A stretch of DNA of 64,000 bases from Oreocharis arfaki (GCA_013398015.1 VZRR01004511.1:222263-286262); one strand, 5' to 3'; shown: positions 22,801-36,833, counted from the stretch's first letter. Notes: generated by a model from the sequence alone, not told the origin. Numbers and translations are program-made.

Positions 22801-25800
22801 GTTTTAAGACTACAGAATTTGTACCAGATCCTCCTTTGCCTTTGAATATATCTTTCTTTATCAAAACTAATTATCCTGTAAAAGGCTAAGAGGGCTATGA
22901 CTGTTTATTAACCCAAGAAATATGCTGCCACAATGCAGTTCATTATGAAGAGTTCGTTAGCAATTCAAGATATGGCCAGAACTGAATTTTGCTTAGTGTA
23001 TTTACTTTTAAACAACCTGAGATTAACAAGAAACCAAAACAAAACACCAAAAATGGTAGTCTAGTGCTTCTTCCCCAGATCAACCAGGAAGTGTCTGAGA
23101 CTGGCATTAAACTCATCACATGAGGAAGTTATTTCCCATCATGATGGACATGCATTTTTGTCTGAAGTATTAGTAGCTGGTCCCTGTCAGGGACAGGATA
23201 CTGGCCTGGACAGACTCTGTCTCTGATGCAGGAAGGCAGACCCTCTGCTCAGCTGTCAAATGTCTGCACGAAAGCATCGTGCAGGTCTCCTCTGGAAATG
23301 CTTTCCCTCCAGCCAAAGTTATCCTTCATTTTAATGATGTTCATGGCAGCATCTCTGTTTTATAAACCTGTTTCCTTCCCACAGAATATGATATATTTTC
23401 CAAAACTTGTAAAACAGTAATTCTGCCTACCTGAAGAGAAAAATACCCAGAGATCTCAGCAACTTTAAAGTCACCACAGTCTTGTTGTCCCACCTGGTAT
23501 CGTGTGCATGCTGTCCAACACTGTGGTCAATCTAGCTAGTGGCATCAGCAACTGCACTTCCTTTCAGTACTCCCTGTAAAGCAGTGCTTCAGGAAACACC
23601 CTTTAGAATACCATCTTCTCAAGGGATAGGCCAATAAAAAAGATATATGGAAAAGTCTTTGTCATACTTGCAATATCGTAATTTAAAACAGCATCAAATA
23701 TAAACTACAAGAAATATTTATTAGTGTTAGTTACAAGATCAAGAGATTATAACCTGAAAATGAATCACAGGAAAACAATGAAATGCACCATTTTGTCAAA
23801 AAGGCTTAGAAACCACAGTATAGCTGGTAACAGCTTGCCAAGATTTGTTATAATACAGCAGATGTCACATAGTTCACAGCAAGACCTCCAAAAACGGACA
23901 CCACAACCCCTGAAACACAATTTAAACACCATTAGAAGTGGACAACTTGCTGGCACTGTTACAGGGAGAAACTCCATGAGTGTAGATAAGGGAACAAACA
24001 CCGCTGTGGCAACATTTCCATTCAAACGGGGAAAATAAATATTTCTTGATGTCAGAAATTTCACAAATCCACGAAGGGAATGATTTAAAAGACATAAAAA
24101 TACGGCATGAAAACACAGACGCCCGTAGGAAAATATGATAAAAGGCTGAAAAAAACCTCCAACATTTGGAGAAACTGGTAATTCCCCCAAACTGCTCAGT
24201 GCCTACTAGAAGATAAAATGAGACCAATGAGACATTGAATCTTTTAGGCAAGTCAGTCCTTGAGGAGGATTTAGTAATTGTGGTTAACTTGTGGAACAAC
24301 GAAGTATTCTTGGCTACCAAAGAATTGTGGAAGGCAGAAACAGAGTTAGCTCTGGAGTATGGACTGCAGAAACAGTACCTGGTCATTATGGCTAACACAC
24401 CTCAATTGCTTGGAGAAAGATACTCAGGAGACCTCTCAAAAGGTACATGCAGGGGGAGTGGGCTGTGCACTACTTCCCCTGCAAGAATGATCAGAAATAG
24501 CTAGAGACTCCTTCCTTTGTTCAAACTCCAGAACCAGAACCCAAGGAGCTTGGCAGCAATGCCCGGTGCACCCGACGGAGCACAAGTGGGAGCTGGCAGC
24601 TGCTCTTTCTAAACTCAGAGGAAACCATTACCTGTGACAGCTGATTACTATGGTAATTTTTCAAACTCAATCAAACAACCTGGGAGCTGACAATACAGCA
24701 AATCAGGTTGTGACAGAGCCCCACAAAGCTCGCGGGCTGTGAGGGTAGTGGTGTACTGTGCAGAAACATCAATCTTCAGTGCATTTTCACATCTGTGTAT
24801 GCCGTTTAGACTCTACAAATTGCCTGGGGTAATATGTTTCTTGTTAATTCACCATGTAATTTTTCCTAAAATCTATGGTTTATGAAGCTCCATACCAAGC
24901 TAAAAGCAGGAGTGTGTATTGCCCTCCAACAGCTGTTTTGTGTCTTGCACTTGTCTTAATGCTACTTTATTCACGGAGAAAGGGCTCCGTTGGAAGATGC
25001 AGGCGAATACCTTCCTGGCAGATAAATCGACTAGAGGGAGTTCATGACCTGAAGAATGTTCATAGCTCTGAGTTGCCGTGTGGCAGTGTTTGCTACGCAA
25101 GGGACCTGAAGTGAATTTATTAAAGTAATAGTCAGCAATAAGCATCTGAGGGATTTAACAGATCTCTACAGGGTGGATGTCCCAGATGTACACAACCTGC
25201 TCTCCATATTTTTCTTGGCCCAATGGACAGAAAGCTGAGAAGTATACAAAAATAGTCAATCATCTACTAAGCACAGCAAATTAGGGTTGTCAAGACCTTT
25301 TCCCTAGTTTACTGAACTACTGAAAATAAGCAAAAGCTGTGATTTGTTTCTAATGCCAAGAATTATTGAACAAATCAACATCTGTTTGCTGGAAGACAAG
25401 ATAGAAATTGTACTATGATAAGAAGTGTCAAATCACTTTAAAACTTCCATAAGAAATGTCAGTCTTGTGACAAGATGCCCAAGAAAATGATCTGTCCTCA
25501 CAGTAATTAAATCATCAGAACAACCTAATTTTTATGCTCACAGAAGGGACATACAGGGAAAAAGGACAGCGCCATGCTCTTCACTGTGCAATATCCTGCC
25601 AGCAATACTGACACTGCAAATGAAGAGAAAACGTGTGCAGTATTAGCCAGCTCTGAGAACCTCCTGCCTAGCACATAGAAGAGAAAATTCCAATATAGCC
25701 AACCCAAGCACAGATGATTTTTCATGTTTTGGCTGTAGTTACAACAGCCAAAAGCAACACTTGTTTCAGATGGAAAAGATTTAAATGCCCAAGCAAAGGA

Positions 25801-28800
25801 TTAAGGTACATTTTAGGAATATTTTTAAGAATACCTCCAAATTTCCTTTACTTATGAGAAAGTGTATCGAGACACAAGTAAATAGTCATATAGATTTTTT
25901 TAGGAAGGGATATGAAATCAGAGAATTAGAGTCCTCCTTAATCTTTTTTTCATGTATCTTGAGCTGAGTTATGAGCAGAGCATGTGTTTGAAAAGTTTTG
26001 TTAATAAAAAGCCTATTTAGTTTAGCTTTTCCTCTATGAATCTCCATTCCCTCACACAGCTTAAATAAAAGCAGTAAAATCACGTTTACATTGGGGTATT
26101 TGCCTTTTTTTTCCTCAAGGGGTAATTTCTTTCACCCTCTTGCTAGCACTGCTGCATATGCAAAGCCTGAGTATAGAGTAAATTACCAGTTGAAAATGTT
26201 ACTTCATCTTAAGCCGAACGGTAGATAGCTGAGACCTTCCCACAGGCATGGCCTTTGAGGAGAAGGATCTTCAGATGCTCTTGTTGAACAGTGAATGTGC
26301 CTGCGGCCAATTTGGGGTGGAAATAAGATAAATAAAATGAATAAGAAATAAGATAACTCCATGGTGTTGCTCCAGTTCTTTGGGAGGTTCCTGGTGTTGT
26401 TGTCTCACAAAGGAAAAGAACAGAGGAGGTAAAACTCTTGCAGTGGGTGTCAGGGCTCACATTGCCTTCAGTCTCATGAGCTTTTTGAATTGTAGGTAAG
26501 CCCCGTGCCCAGTGCCAGATGAGAGGCAAAGAGGGTTCTGACAGGAACAGTTGCTGCTGCTCTCTGGATCTCTGCTCTCAGCACATCTGGACCGTGTGTG
26601 CTTTAGGCAGCCAGGACAGCGCGCGTCACCAGGGGAGCAGGAACAGCGACAGCTACGGTCTGGATTCAACAGAGCAAGGAGAGCAGAATTTTGGGTACCA
26701 AGGTGTATATCAAAATAGCCAGCTTTGTAGGAATCCCACCAATGCCAAATCGGAGTAAATGAGCTCAGTTCAAGCTGCAACACCAGAGGCCTGGGCTTGG
26801 GAGCAGGATGTACTGCACTCACAGAAAACAGGAGCAGCAAGATTCAAAGCTGGAAATTCAAAGCTCATTTCAACCATGTCTTCAGCTCTTGGAAGACAAT
26901 CTTGGTAAATCTCTAGTCGCATCATCATGACAATTTTCCCAGCTGGTTGGCTAAACAGTACCAGTACTAAATATAGGCCTCTTTGGCATGCCAGCAGGAG
27001 CTTGCCAAACATGAAGGAGAGCAATTTGTCCTTCCTGAGAAGACACATGCCACCCTCAGGCATATGGTACAGAGCCAGAAACAATTCACCTCAGAATGGC
27101 AAACAGCCCACTACCGGCTGTGGCCTGATGTGTTCCCACACTGCCATAGAATCATACTGGTTACTGCAGCATGGAGCATAATTGGAACATCCCAGGGCAG
27201 TATTCTTCCCAGGTAAGGGTCACTGTTGTAAGACAATGGTACACTGTAGATAGCAGTGCACCACTGAAGCACAAAGTCAAAAAGTAATGTCATAATTTTA
27301 AAAACAAACAAAACAAAACCAGGGAATCTGATGAATGAAACACAGTGTTTTAAGGTTCTAAACCCACCTATGAGACTTCTCCACCTCCGGCTACTTTTAA
27401 TATATAAATTGGTGTGTACCGATAGCTCTGTGACAAACAGACTGTCACAGCTGTCAGAGTGAGTCAGAGAAATCAACTGCATTTGAGACGAAATTGGCTT
27501 ATCCTTTGAAGAATGGGCCTACAAATAAACAATGGTGGGAGACACATTTAATGAAATATATGGGTTTATTTTGCTCAGAAAATGAGCTAATCTAAAGAAA
27601 AAAGAAAAAAACCCAACTTATGTGTGAATCTCTTCTGATGGATTATATTCTTGTGAAGTCAGACAGGCCAGTTCAGTTTTTAGTAGCTTAGTCACCAACA
27701 GGGTTCAAGAACAGTCTTTAAACTAACACAAAAACATGATATTTCCATTTCTTTGGGACCTCTGATCTTTCCCCCCAGAAAGAAACTAATCTGTTACAGT
27801 CTTACACTGGAAATGCATTATTTATGAATATGCTTCTGAGCAATAAGACGTTGGACCTTCATCCAACAGTGAAAGCTGGCCAAGCACAAAGGTCCATAGG
27901 CACACAACTGCTTACAAAAACACAACCAAGAACAACAGAGAAAACCATCGAGATCTGGAGAAGGTAAATGTTCTGTTATTCCAAATACAGCCATTATGCT
28001 CAGAGACAACCAAAAGTAAGGAAGGAAATCAGCATTGATTAAATGTAGACCTACCCATACACAGAGTGGAAAACTCTCTACAGAACTTCCCATGTGAGAA
28101 GCTATATTAGATCTGTTCAAAGAACCATTTTTTCTCCAGTTGAAAAGGTGGAGAAGAAGGAGAATCAAGTGCACTGAAACAACAGAAAGGATTTCTGTAT
28201 TGTCCATTACTTTCTCCATGAGAGAACCACCAAGACGTGCTAAGCAAAGAGCTCTGCACTGGAGAAGTTTTTTATTTCCAACACAAAGCTGGGGATTGTC
28301 TGCCACAAACAACTGAGAAGAAACAAGTTAGGAGTGGTAAATTACTCATGGGATCATCATCTCTCAGAGGGAAAATCAGAAAGGTCCTAAAAGAAGAAAA
28401 GGGTGATGAGACCAGCAATTGAAAAGTTTAGGTGCCTGCTTGGAGGCTGAGAACTCCTAGCCTTAATTACATTAGTTGAGATGTTTCGAATAATCGAGAA
28501 TTATGGACCTTCTACTGTAGTAAATGCCTTTTGCTGCCAATGACTTTGAAACTGTCCAGGTGTGGCAGAGACCTCATGCAGGGTCTGGTCACACCAACTG
28601 GACCATCCCAGAATCCTGAAAGTGGGCTGCTGCCATTTCTGGCAAATTTCAGTTGAGGGTCAGCATAGAGGTGCTCAGAATCAGAGGAGGTGTTGGTCCA
28701 GGTAGAAAAGGGCTAGAGAATAGAAGATTTATAGATTTTGGGAATTTTTTCCCCTTTACTTTTTGTAGTGAAAGAAGAGGTAGAGTTCTGTGGCCTATTA

Positions 28801-30096
28801 AATATTCTTTAAACACTCTTGAGCTGTGAGGAATGTTCCCCTTTAAAACCTCCTTGACATGTACCCTAGTTCTTAACTGAGTGCTCTTTGTTTGGAAAAC
28901 AGCCATTAGGCCCACACCCTTATCTCAAGAGTCAGGCAATCCATATTGTAGCGTCATGAGGTGTTCATTCTCTTTAGGTTTCATATGAACAAGCTGGATT
29001 CCTTGGAATAAAAGTGGCTTTTCTATCCTGCTGTGTCAGGAAATAAAGACATTTCTGACATATAATACTATTTTTCTAAGGATAAGGTCATCTTACTGTG
29101 CCAAGGAGACTCTTTTTAAGGCCACAGAATGAAGTAACTCCAAAAATGCACTATTTTTTATTTATGTAAACAAATAGTTTTCAGGCTTTCTGTCTAGCCC
29201 AAGGCATTATTAATAACGACATGAATACATATTTGGCTTCCAAATAGGCCTGAAATCTCTGTAGTTAATCTATGTTCAATACAAAAACCCTAAAAAAATC
29301 CCAATTGTTGAAACATCACTGCAGTCTAACAGCTTGGCAGGAGGTTCTCATCTGTTTTCAAAACAGATTTCCAGTGAGTTTCAGCCCTGGTTGGTTCTTT
29401 AAAACTCACGGATTTTTACAGTCAAGCTCCTTCTGTTTCATCAGAGAGTGAATAATCTTTTCTATGTTTGAGTTATTACCATTTCAGTAGCAGAGCTCAG
29501 CCTCATTTTGTAATTTCTGCTGGGTGAGTAATTGCTCCTCACCCAAGTAGTGCCATTGAGTTTCCATGTGAGCAAGAACTTGCAAAATCAGGACCTTTCA
29601 CCCTCAGCACTGCCCCTTTTTTAGAGTGTAACTATTTTTATTCTCCAGCTTCCAGGCATAGAAATGTTGACATCTAAACTGAGGAATGCCAATGGTTGAG
29701 ACACAGAAGGAAAATAAAAGCCATCAATTAAGTTATTTAGAATATTTTCAAGAGATTGCACTATTAAGCGAGGATTTGTTTACACAATGGAGTTGTTTTA
29801 AAATATCTACATGTTCTAAAAGTCCAAGTCTTAAATGCTGCACATTTTAAAATTAAATAATGTTTCATGCTCTACTAAGTAGTAGATATTTTAAAATAAT
29901 AGACATTTCAAAATAAATTCTAGCACTTATTAGTCTGTCTCCAATAAAGTATGTTCTTCCATAAACCTTTAAAAGAACTCTTCTTATATCTCCATAAATT
30001 GACCTGCAGAAATTAAACCCCTCCAGGCACAAAATCCTTACCTGTTCCTTTAACTTGTCACCAGTGACCAGGGGTCACCCTGTGTTAGGGTGCAGC
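19831..30096. other. Intergenic, no supported gene
   Basis: No exon with homology to a known protein was found on either strand. Short frames (for example 20304-20837 on both strands, 23724-24398 on both strands, 26457-27216 on both strands, 27818-28312 on the minus strand) overlap each other in incompatible frames and do not resemble families I know. From about 22.6 to 29 kb the + strand looks A-rich rather than T-rich, unlike the flanking introns (see findings). No CR1 tail was seen in this stretch. Confidence 0.7.
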
Positions 30097-30097
30097 T

Positions 30098-30418
30098 GTG
30101 TTAATGGCCTGGGTGGTGGGACAGAGAGAAGCCTCAGCAAGGTTTGCAGAAGATACAAGACTGGGAGGAGTGGTTGACGCAGCAGATGGCTGAGCTGCCA
30201 TTCAGTGGGACCTCGGCAGGATGAAGGCTCTCCAGTTGTACCAGACATGCACATACCACAGTGAGTCCAGCCAAGGGCCATTGGTCAAGGGCTTGTAACA
30301 TCCGGCACACAAGGAGAGGCTTAGAGAGCTGGGACTGCTCATCCTGGAGCCAGGGCTAGACTCTTCAGTGGTGCCCAGCGACAGGGCAAGAGGCAACAGG
30401 CAGGACTTGAAATAACAC
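30098..30418 (+). mobile_element. CR1 LINE fragment, internally deleted, lacking the 3' end
   Basis: Conceptual translation from about 30101 gives a decayed CR1 reverse-transcriptase C-terminal segment, including FAEDTRLGGVVDAADG, an in-frame TGA, then AAIQWDLGR. It resembles the CR1 FADDTKLGGVVD...AAIQRDLDRL block. The homology then jumps to 'gtgagtccagccaagggcca' (about 30260) and to 'gagaggcttagagagctggg' (about 30314). It finishes in 'cttcagtggtgcccagcgac' (about 30364), each being a separate downstream CR1 block. It is therefore a mosaic with at least two internal deletions and no terminal octamer repeat: an old copy. Confidence 0.88.
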
Positions 30419-33400
30419 AATCATCAGAAGTCCTGGCCAGCCTCAGCTGCTCTGAGTTTCTGGGGTTTTCTCTGTATTTTAAAGACTATGAGTCATTGTT
30501 CTTATCTCTTTCTCACCTCTCATTAACTTACCACTTCACAGAAGAAAATAATCTGAATTTCGTAGGACCTGACCCCAACATCCTCTGTTGTGGGCAGCAG
30601 ATTTCTAACATCTTCAGTGAGCTCTGTACTGGTTCTGTACATGATGCACTGAAACACTGGCAGGACATGAAAGGTTTTCACTGCTTGTAAAATGTAGGCA
30701 TAATCAAAGCCTACTGTTTTCTGTGAATGCAAATCAGATCTACTCTGATACAGTCAATATTGGGTCCACATTGTTCAGAAGGGTTGTGCCATTTCCATGG
30801 CACAAATGAGCATGCCCATCTCTGTACCAAAGCTTCCCCTCACAAAGGGAGACGTGGTGGCTGAAGGTTTCCTTGCCAGCTTTCACTGAGAACATCTCAG
30901 TGGCAGAAAGTTCACTGTTCTCTGGCTATCAAACATGAAAAATTTCAGTTACTAAGAACCTCAAATTTCCTTTGTACCTGGGCACGTTAGGGCCCAGGAC
31001 ATGGTTAGTTCCAGTTCTCCAGGACGGGCCCTGCTGGGATATTATGTCTTTTTGTCTCAGGAGAGCCGGTATGTTGTTGTCTGCTTGCCGTCCCTCCCCA
31101 TTCCCATCCTCCTGACCTGCCATCCAGCTGGGCCAATGTCAAGCAGGGAACAGTGCTGCCTACAGCAGATGTGTAACAATATACAGGGGTGCAGGCAAAG
31201 AACAGGTCTACAAGGAGTCTGTTGTAGCATAGGCAGCAAGGAAAAAATGAAGGTCTGAATCAGAGCTCCGGTTAAGGGAAATAATATCCTCCTTTGTTTA
31301 ATTACAGGCAGGCTTTATATAATCCTTGCATTGGTCTAGGGCAAGGATCATTGGTCCCTGGTCCAACCACCTCTCTGAGTGATTGGCCAGACCCCACACC
31401 ACCTGTTAGACTCCTGATAAGACACAGCTGCAAGATGTTTAGAAAACCATCTTGCTTGTTTATGTGAAACCAAGGACTTCCACAGAGTACTTGCAAAATG
31501 CTGGATTTTTCTCTGCCAGCAGCTTTTCAGCATCCACAGGAGTCAGCCCTTCCTCCTGGTGTATTATGGTGTTCCCTCCTCTCTCCATTTGTGTTGAAAG
31601 GACGAGAAATGGTGGAGATTCACAAAGAGCTGTCTCATTTCTTTAAGCACACACCAGATTTGCCGATGAGCCTGATCTGGACATTGCCAGGACAGGCAAG
31701 GAGACCAATGCAACCCCAGCCCAGGCTCCTTCCCTACCGCTCCAGCTGCAGTGATGACTGGGCTTCTCCATATATTTTAATCCATGTGAAATTGATTCCA
31801 GGGAGAGGACCATAAAGCTAGTCTAGCACTTTATGGATTAAGTAAAAGATCTCAGCCTAGTGAGTATCACTCTGGAAACTGGCCAGGGCAGTGGTGTGCC
31901 ACTGATCACACACCGAGAATCTCTCTGTGTTCCCCATAATCATTATCCTATTTAACAATAAGGATAAGATCAGCTGGACCTTGCTGCCAGCTCCCACAGG
32001 ACGATCTGGCTGTGTAATGTTAGTAAAAGAGGCTATCTGCTGTCTGCATCTTCCTCTTCTATTTCTGTTCAGGGAATCTCTGAAGTATCCATATCGCAGT
32101 CTTTTCAGACACATCTCAGCATTTTTGAGAAGGATAAAAAGTTGAGGACTTACTTTGAAAGATGACTGGTCCTGTCAGGAAAGTGATTGGTCAAGGGGAA
32201 TTTTCTAACCCAAAGATCCCCATACTTCTGTGTCTGCATTCCTGCTGCATTACTTCATCATCACCTTTAGAAAAAGAACATCAAAACAAGGACCTAGTTA
32301 TCACAGACAGCCAGAGGGATGCTTCATGAATGACTCTTACCTTTCAGAGCGACTGTTCTGGGGCAATTACATTTCCCTTTCTTTCTTAGGGAAAGGGCAG
32401 ATCTGCTGTTTTGAAGTTCTGCTACTGTTTCTACCCTAGTGGCCTGTTACAGGAACCTTTAAAATATTTACTGTGGGGCTACCAGAGAAATCTGGATTTT
32501 AAACACGCGTGTTCATGAGAAGGGAACTCAGGAAAATGAGAGGATATGATTTTGAGAAGCATGTCTGTCCATATGGACTTTGTAAGCTGCGCTGTCTGCA
32601 CAGACCCGTTTCAGCCCAGGGGTCCTGGGACGCCTTAGCTGATTGCTTGTAACAGCCTATACAAATCGTGAGAAAGAAAGACTCATCTTATTCTGAGAAT
32701 CCAAAACTTCGAAGTATCTGACAGCCCAGAGATGCTCCCAGGGACACGCCTACGGCCCTTGCAGTCTTGATTATATGGGGGTTTTTTTCTTTTAATTTTT
32801 GTTTTGGGAGGAAAAAACCATTCTGCAGTTTACGCCTAATATAGAATTATTTTGGTATCAATTGACTTGGTAGACGATCTCAGAAAACGGTTATTTTGAA
32901 GGCTGATTGGAAGTGCAGCAGTGTCCCTTTCCATGGTGGGAGTCCTTGGCCTTTCAGGGAAAGGTGTTTTTGTCACAATGAAATCTGTGGAAGGACCTGG
33001 ACTGAGAGGCTTCTTTTGACACTGCCGGTTTGAGAGGCTCCACTTCCATGCTACTTCATGGAAATTTGGCTCCCCACAGGTGCCCAGCTTCAAAATATTT
33101 CTCTCTCCTTCATGAGTTATAGGGCTTTGGCAGGCTATGAGGTTGTCAGACCTTGAGAGGGCTACTTTTTGCCTGTTGCCTTGCCAATTGAAAGGACTGA
33201 GCCATTTGAGGAGACTTGCTAAGGAAAATGTGTAACATTTGTAACCTTGCAGCCTTTCTCTCTGGCTCATTGCCAGCAATGGGCCACAGGTTAAAGGTTT
33301 AGTCATGAACTCAGACCCATGGACAACCTTCTCACCTTCCTGCATCTCAGTAGTCCATGTGCCTTGCCAGCTGCTACCAAACCCTTCTGCTTCTCGTCCA

Positions 33401-35745
33401 AGTCCCAGCAGGACAAAGCTGTGCCATCATCTAGATGGCAGGAGGATGATGGAGAAATTCAGGGGGCAAGGGAAGCACCCTGACCCTGGATCCTTGCTCT
33501 TTGTGTTACGGGGTGTTACCAACCCTCTCTGCAAGCAGTCAGGCCAAACCTCCAGGAACAAACTCACATTTGAGCTACCAGGTATAAATTGGGGCAGATA
33601 TAGCAGAAGTAGGAAAGACTACTGACCTCAGTGTCTGGCCTTGGGACCACATTTCTTCCTTTCCCTATTTGTCTGAAGGCTTCATTGGGGAATGCTGTGA
33701 GATAAGAGTAGGGCATTTATGCAGATGTTATGGTGCAGGGTCTGTGGTGTTGTACTGCAGATAAGTCAGGGTTGGGGCAAGTATTAAAATGTCCTTTAAG
33801 CAGCACTGCAAGGGAGTTTTGGAGAGGTCTTCTTCAGTGGTGCCCTATTTATATGCAGAAGTGTCTGTGGCACTTTATAAAGGACTGCCCTAGAACTGCA
33901 ACTGTGTCTGAACATGAGAGCCCTTGACTAAGCCTTATGGCAATGATCTAACAGGATAGTTTGTAGGAATGTAAGGACATTGCCAAGTTGATTTCAACAC
34001 AAGAATGAACCCTTTAAAGTAAACGAGAGAAAAAGGGTCTGTCAAGTGAAAGTCAGGACAGAAAACTATGATGACCTGGAAAGTACCATGCAAATTTTAG
34101 TGGACATGTTGACTAAGGACCATGTCCTCACGGAGGTAAGTTGTCCTTTTGGGGCAGGTTCCACAGCCAAATCTGTTCTCTTGAACATCGTCAGTTTGAA
34201 CCTCTCCGTTGCTCCTTAGGCAATGGTTGTGATGTAAACCAGTCTGAAACTCGATGCATTCTGGCTAGCCCCGACTTCTAGATGGTCTCTAAGGATTAAC
34301 CTGCTGTGGATTTGGGCAGCCTCCCAATTGTTCTGCAAGGTAGGCCCAAAGAGAGGGATTTCAGCAGGCCGTCACCATCTCCCCAAAAACTGCTGGGCTC
34401 TGGTACACCCAGCAGAATCTGAACAAAGTAATAATTCTCCCCCCAGCTGCCTGCATGCAGCCCTTAGGTGGAGTGAACATGAATAATGGGACACCCTGAA
34501 AAAGGATGGAGAACCAACTGTTATACCAGTGCAGGAGATTTCTGCTAGTTTATGTGGCTGCCCTTTCAGCTCCACATATGTAACCATTGTCCTCTCCAAA
34601 TGGGTTCAGTTTGAGCAAGGAGTACTGACATGATAAAATGTGAAAAAGTGCTGTTGCAAAAGCACTTGAATCCAAAAAAGGCACACTTTGAAATAAAAAA
34701 GGGGCATTGGGAAATTGCATTCTGGCAACTGCACAAAGTGTGTGCATTTCCCGTAGAACTGAATAAAAATAGATTGTGTCGAAAACAACGATAAAAAACT
34801 CATGGGAATGCATGTCTGGCACAGTTTATATTCTACTCCTGGGGCTAAAGTTGGAATATTGAAAGGGTGGTGCAATTATGAATTGTACTCTAAAACTGCA
34901 AATATTTATGTTCCTTATAAAAATATTTTTTAAAAATCACATACTTTCTTTGATGATCCATAAGTCTACATTAAATAGCCAGTCCTAATTCATGGCAAGT
35001 AAACAGAATTAAGATACTTACACTGCATTCATAGAGAGATTAATATGATGGGGTCTTTGTATTCTGCCAAAATAGAAACAGTAATTTCATATACAGACAA
35101 ATGCATGTGTGTTTATTTACACATGCATACGCATACACTTATAGAAAGAAAAAAACCAGACTTCCTGTTCCAGAATCCATAAAGGTCATTACAGTTTGAT
35201 TATTTTTTAATCAAATGCACATCCACGAGTTTGTATAAACAAACCATCATAAGACAAAGTGGAGACTTGACGCTCCAGTGCACAGCTTTGGCACATCCAC
35301 ATTTGTCCTTTAAGGTCTGCTAGTTTGAATTAAGGTTCTGCTCTCAAATGTAGCCCTTCCAACTATAGGCACATGTCTTCCCTCACAGACTAGGCAATAC
35401 CTGAACCCACCTTGCCTGATGCCTTTGGGACACTAAAGTGTCTCTCGTACAGTCCAGTGTGTCTGCCTACCCAACCCCAGCTGTGTGTAGGTGTGCAGAG
35501 GCACCCGAACTGAGAAACACCTTAGGGTCAGTGGAGCTTTTACTCACTAATGCTATTCTCATTTTTCACCAGGACAAAAGTCTGCAGGAACATTACCACT
35601 ACATTAGGGTTCAAACCAAAGAAAATATTTCAGCTGGTGCTTATGTGCCCTCTTTAACCGATACTTGTGCAGATGCTTAATTCTTCTTGCCAAGAATAAC
35701 TAATAATTTCCTCAAGAATATAATGAGTGACAATTAAATCTATCA
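30419..35745. other. Intergenic, no supported gene
   Basis: The sequence looks unique. The longest frame is a 169-codon minus-strand frame at 32836-33345, overlapped by unrelated frames, with no recognisable domain, and it is not supported as a gene. A few stretches (31300-31850, 33300-33620, 34020-34210) have mRNA-like even base composition, but I cannot assign them to any gene or repeat. Confidence 0.65.
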
Positions 35746-35751
35746 GGGAGA

Positions 35752-35846
35752 AAACAAAACAAAACAAAACAACAAAACAGACAAACCAAAACAACCCCAC
35801 ACATTAAAACCCAAACCCACAAAACCAAAAAATAACCCAAACCAAA
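35752..35846. repeat. A/C-rich low-complexity tract
   Basis: Repeated AAAAC and AAACC words: (ACAAA)n-like at 35752-35780, then CAAACC, AACCCC and AAACCC words. It is possibly the decayed tail of a retroposed element on the + strand, or a simple expansion. Confidence 0.85.
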
Positions 35847-36833
35847 TGCCAACAGTTAATGTTGTCTGAAAAAGTTGCCTCTTCCCTAGAGGATATAACT
35901 TAGAACTACAGACTCCACAGCCCTGACTCCCTCCTTCTGGAAATTAGCTCCCAAGAAACTGAAGTTAATTCTTATAATGACATTTTTTTTAGGAACACTG
36001 ACGGTTAATGAGAAATGCAAGGCATGGAATTGCAGGGTTGTTCTCCATCCAACAGTTATTTCTACTCCTTTGCTCCCTGTTTTTGCCACAAAGTAGATGA
36101 TCTGAATATTTCATATCTAAGCTCAGGACTAACAGAAGAAGATTTGCAGGGAGAAAGTTCATTTCTCGAAAATCATTGGATTCCCCAGCTCCCTCAAGGA
36201 AAATGAAGCAAAACTGTCCATTCACTGTCACTCTTTTTCATTTAAATAAAACTCAAGCATCCACGGCAGTGACTGTAGGATTTTAAAAACATATATATTT
36301 TTTTTCACTAGTGCTTCGTATTTCAATAGATCTAAGAATTACTGCATCTTTTGAGATATTTGTGTGTTCCTCTAGTGACATGAAAGAGTTTGACTTTCCA
36401 AGAGAAGATGTTGAGCCATCTCTGGTAAGCAAGACTGATGTTATTATTTTCCATAAAGGTGCTACCAGACTATATAGACTGATATCCTTCATTGCTTAGG
36501 TTATTTAAGCCTCTTCTACTGAGCATAGTAACAAGTGCTTAGATAAAGGCTGAGAACTCTCCCAGTCTTTTCACCTCAAGACATTTCCTTCAGCTTATGA
36601 ATAATTTCTATGTCTCTTTTCTGCACGTCTCCTACTTCTCCATGTTCTTTTGAACATATGAACACTAGATCTGTACCTTTTTTTTTACTGGTCTCAGGAG
36701 TGCTTGACAGAGGGAAGATCTCCCACTCCTATTTTCTATCTCCCTCTTGAAACAAGCAAGAATCTCATTAGCTCCTTTCTCTACAGAATTATAGCAGAAA
36801 TTGGAGTCAAGCCGTTTCTCCATTCTGATTCCC

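Noticed and set aside
23724..24398. Overlapping frames on both strands (104-158 codons)
   Set aside because: They overlap in incompatible frames on both strands, with low-complexity hydrophobic content and no homology.
27131..27170. 'catagaatcat' motif as a CR1 minus-strand tail
   Set aside because: Only the short word matches; no CR1 body follows on either side.
32836..33345. 169-codon minus-strand frame
   Set aside because: No recognisable domain, unrelated overlapping frame on the other strand, no splice or promoter context.
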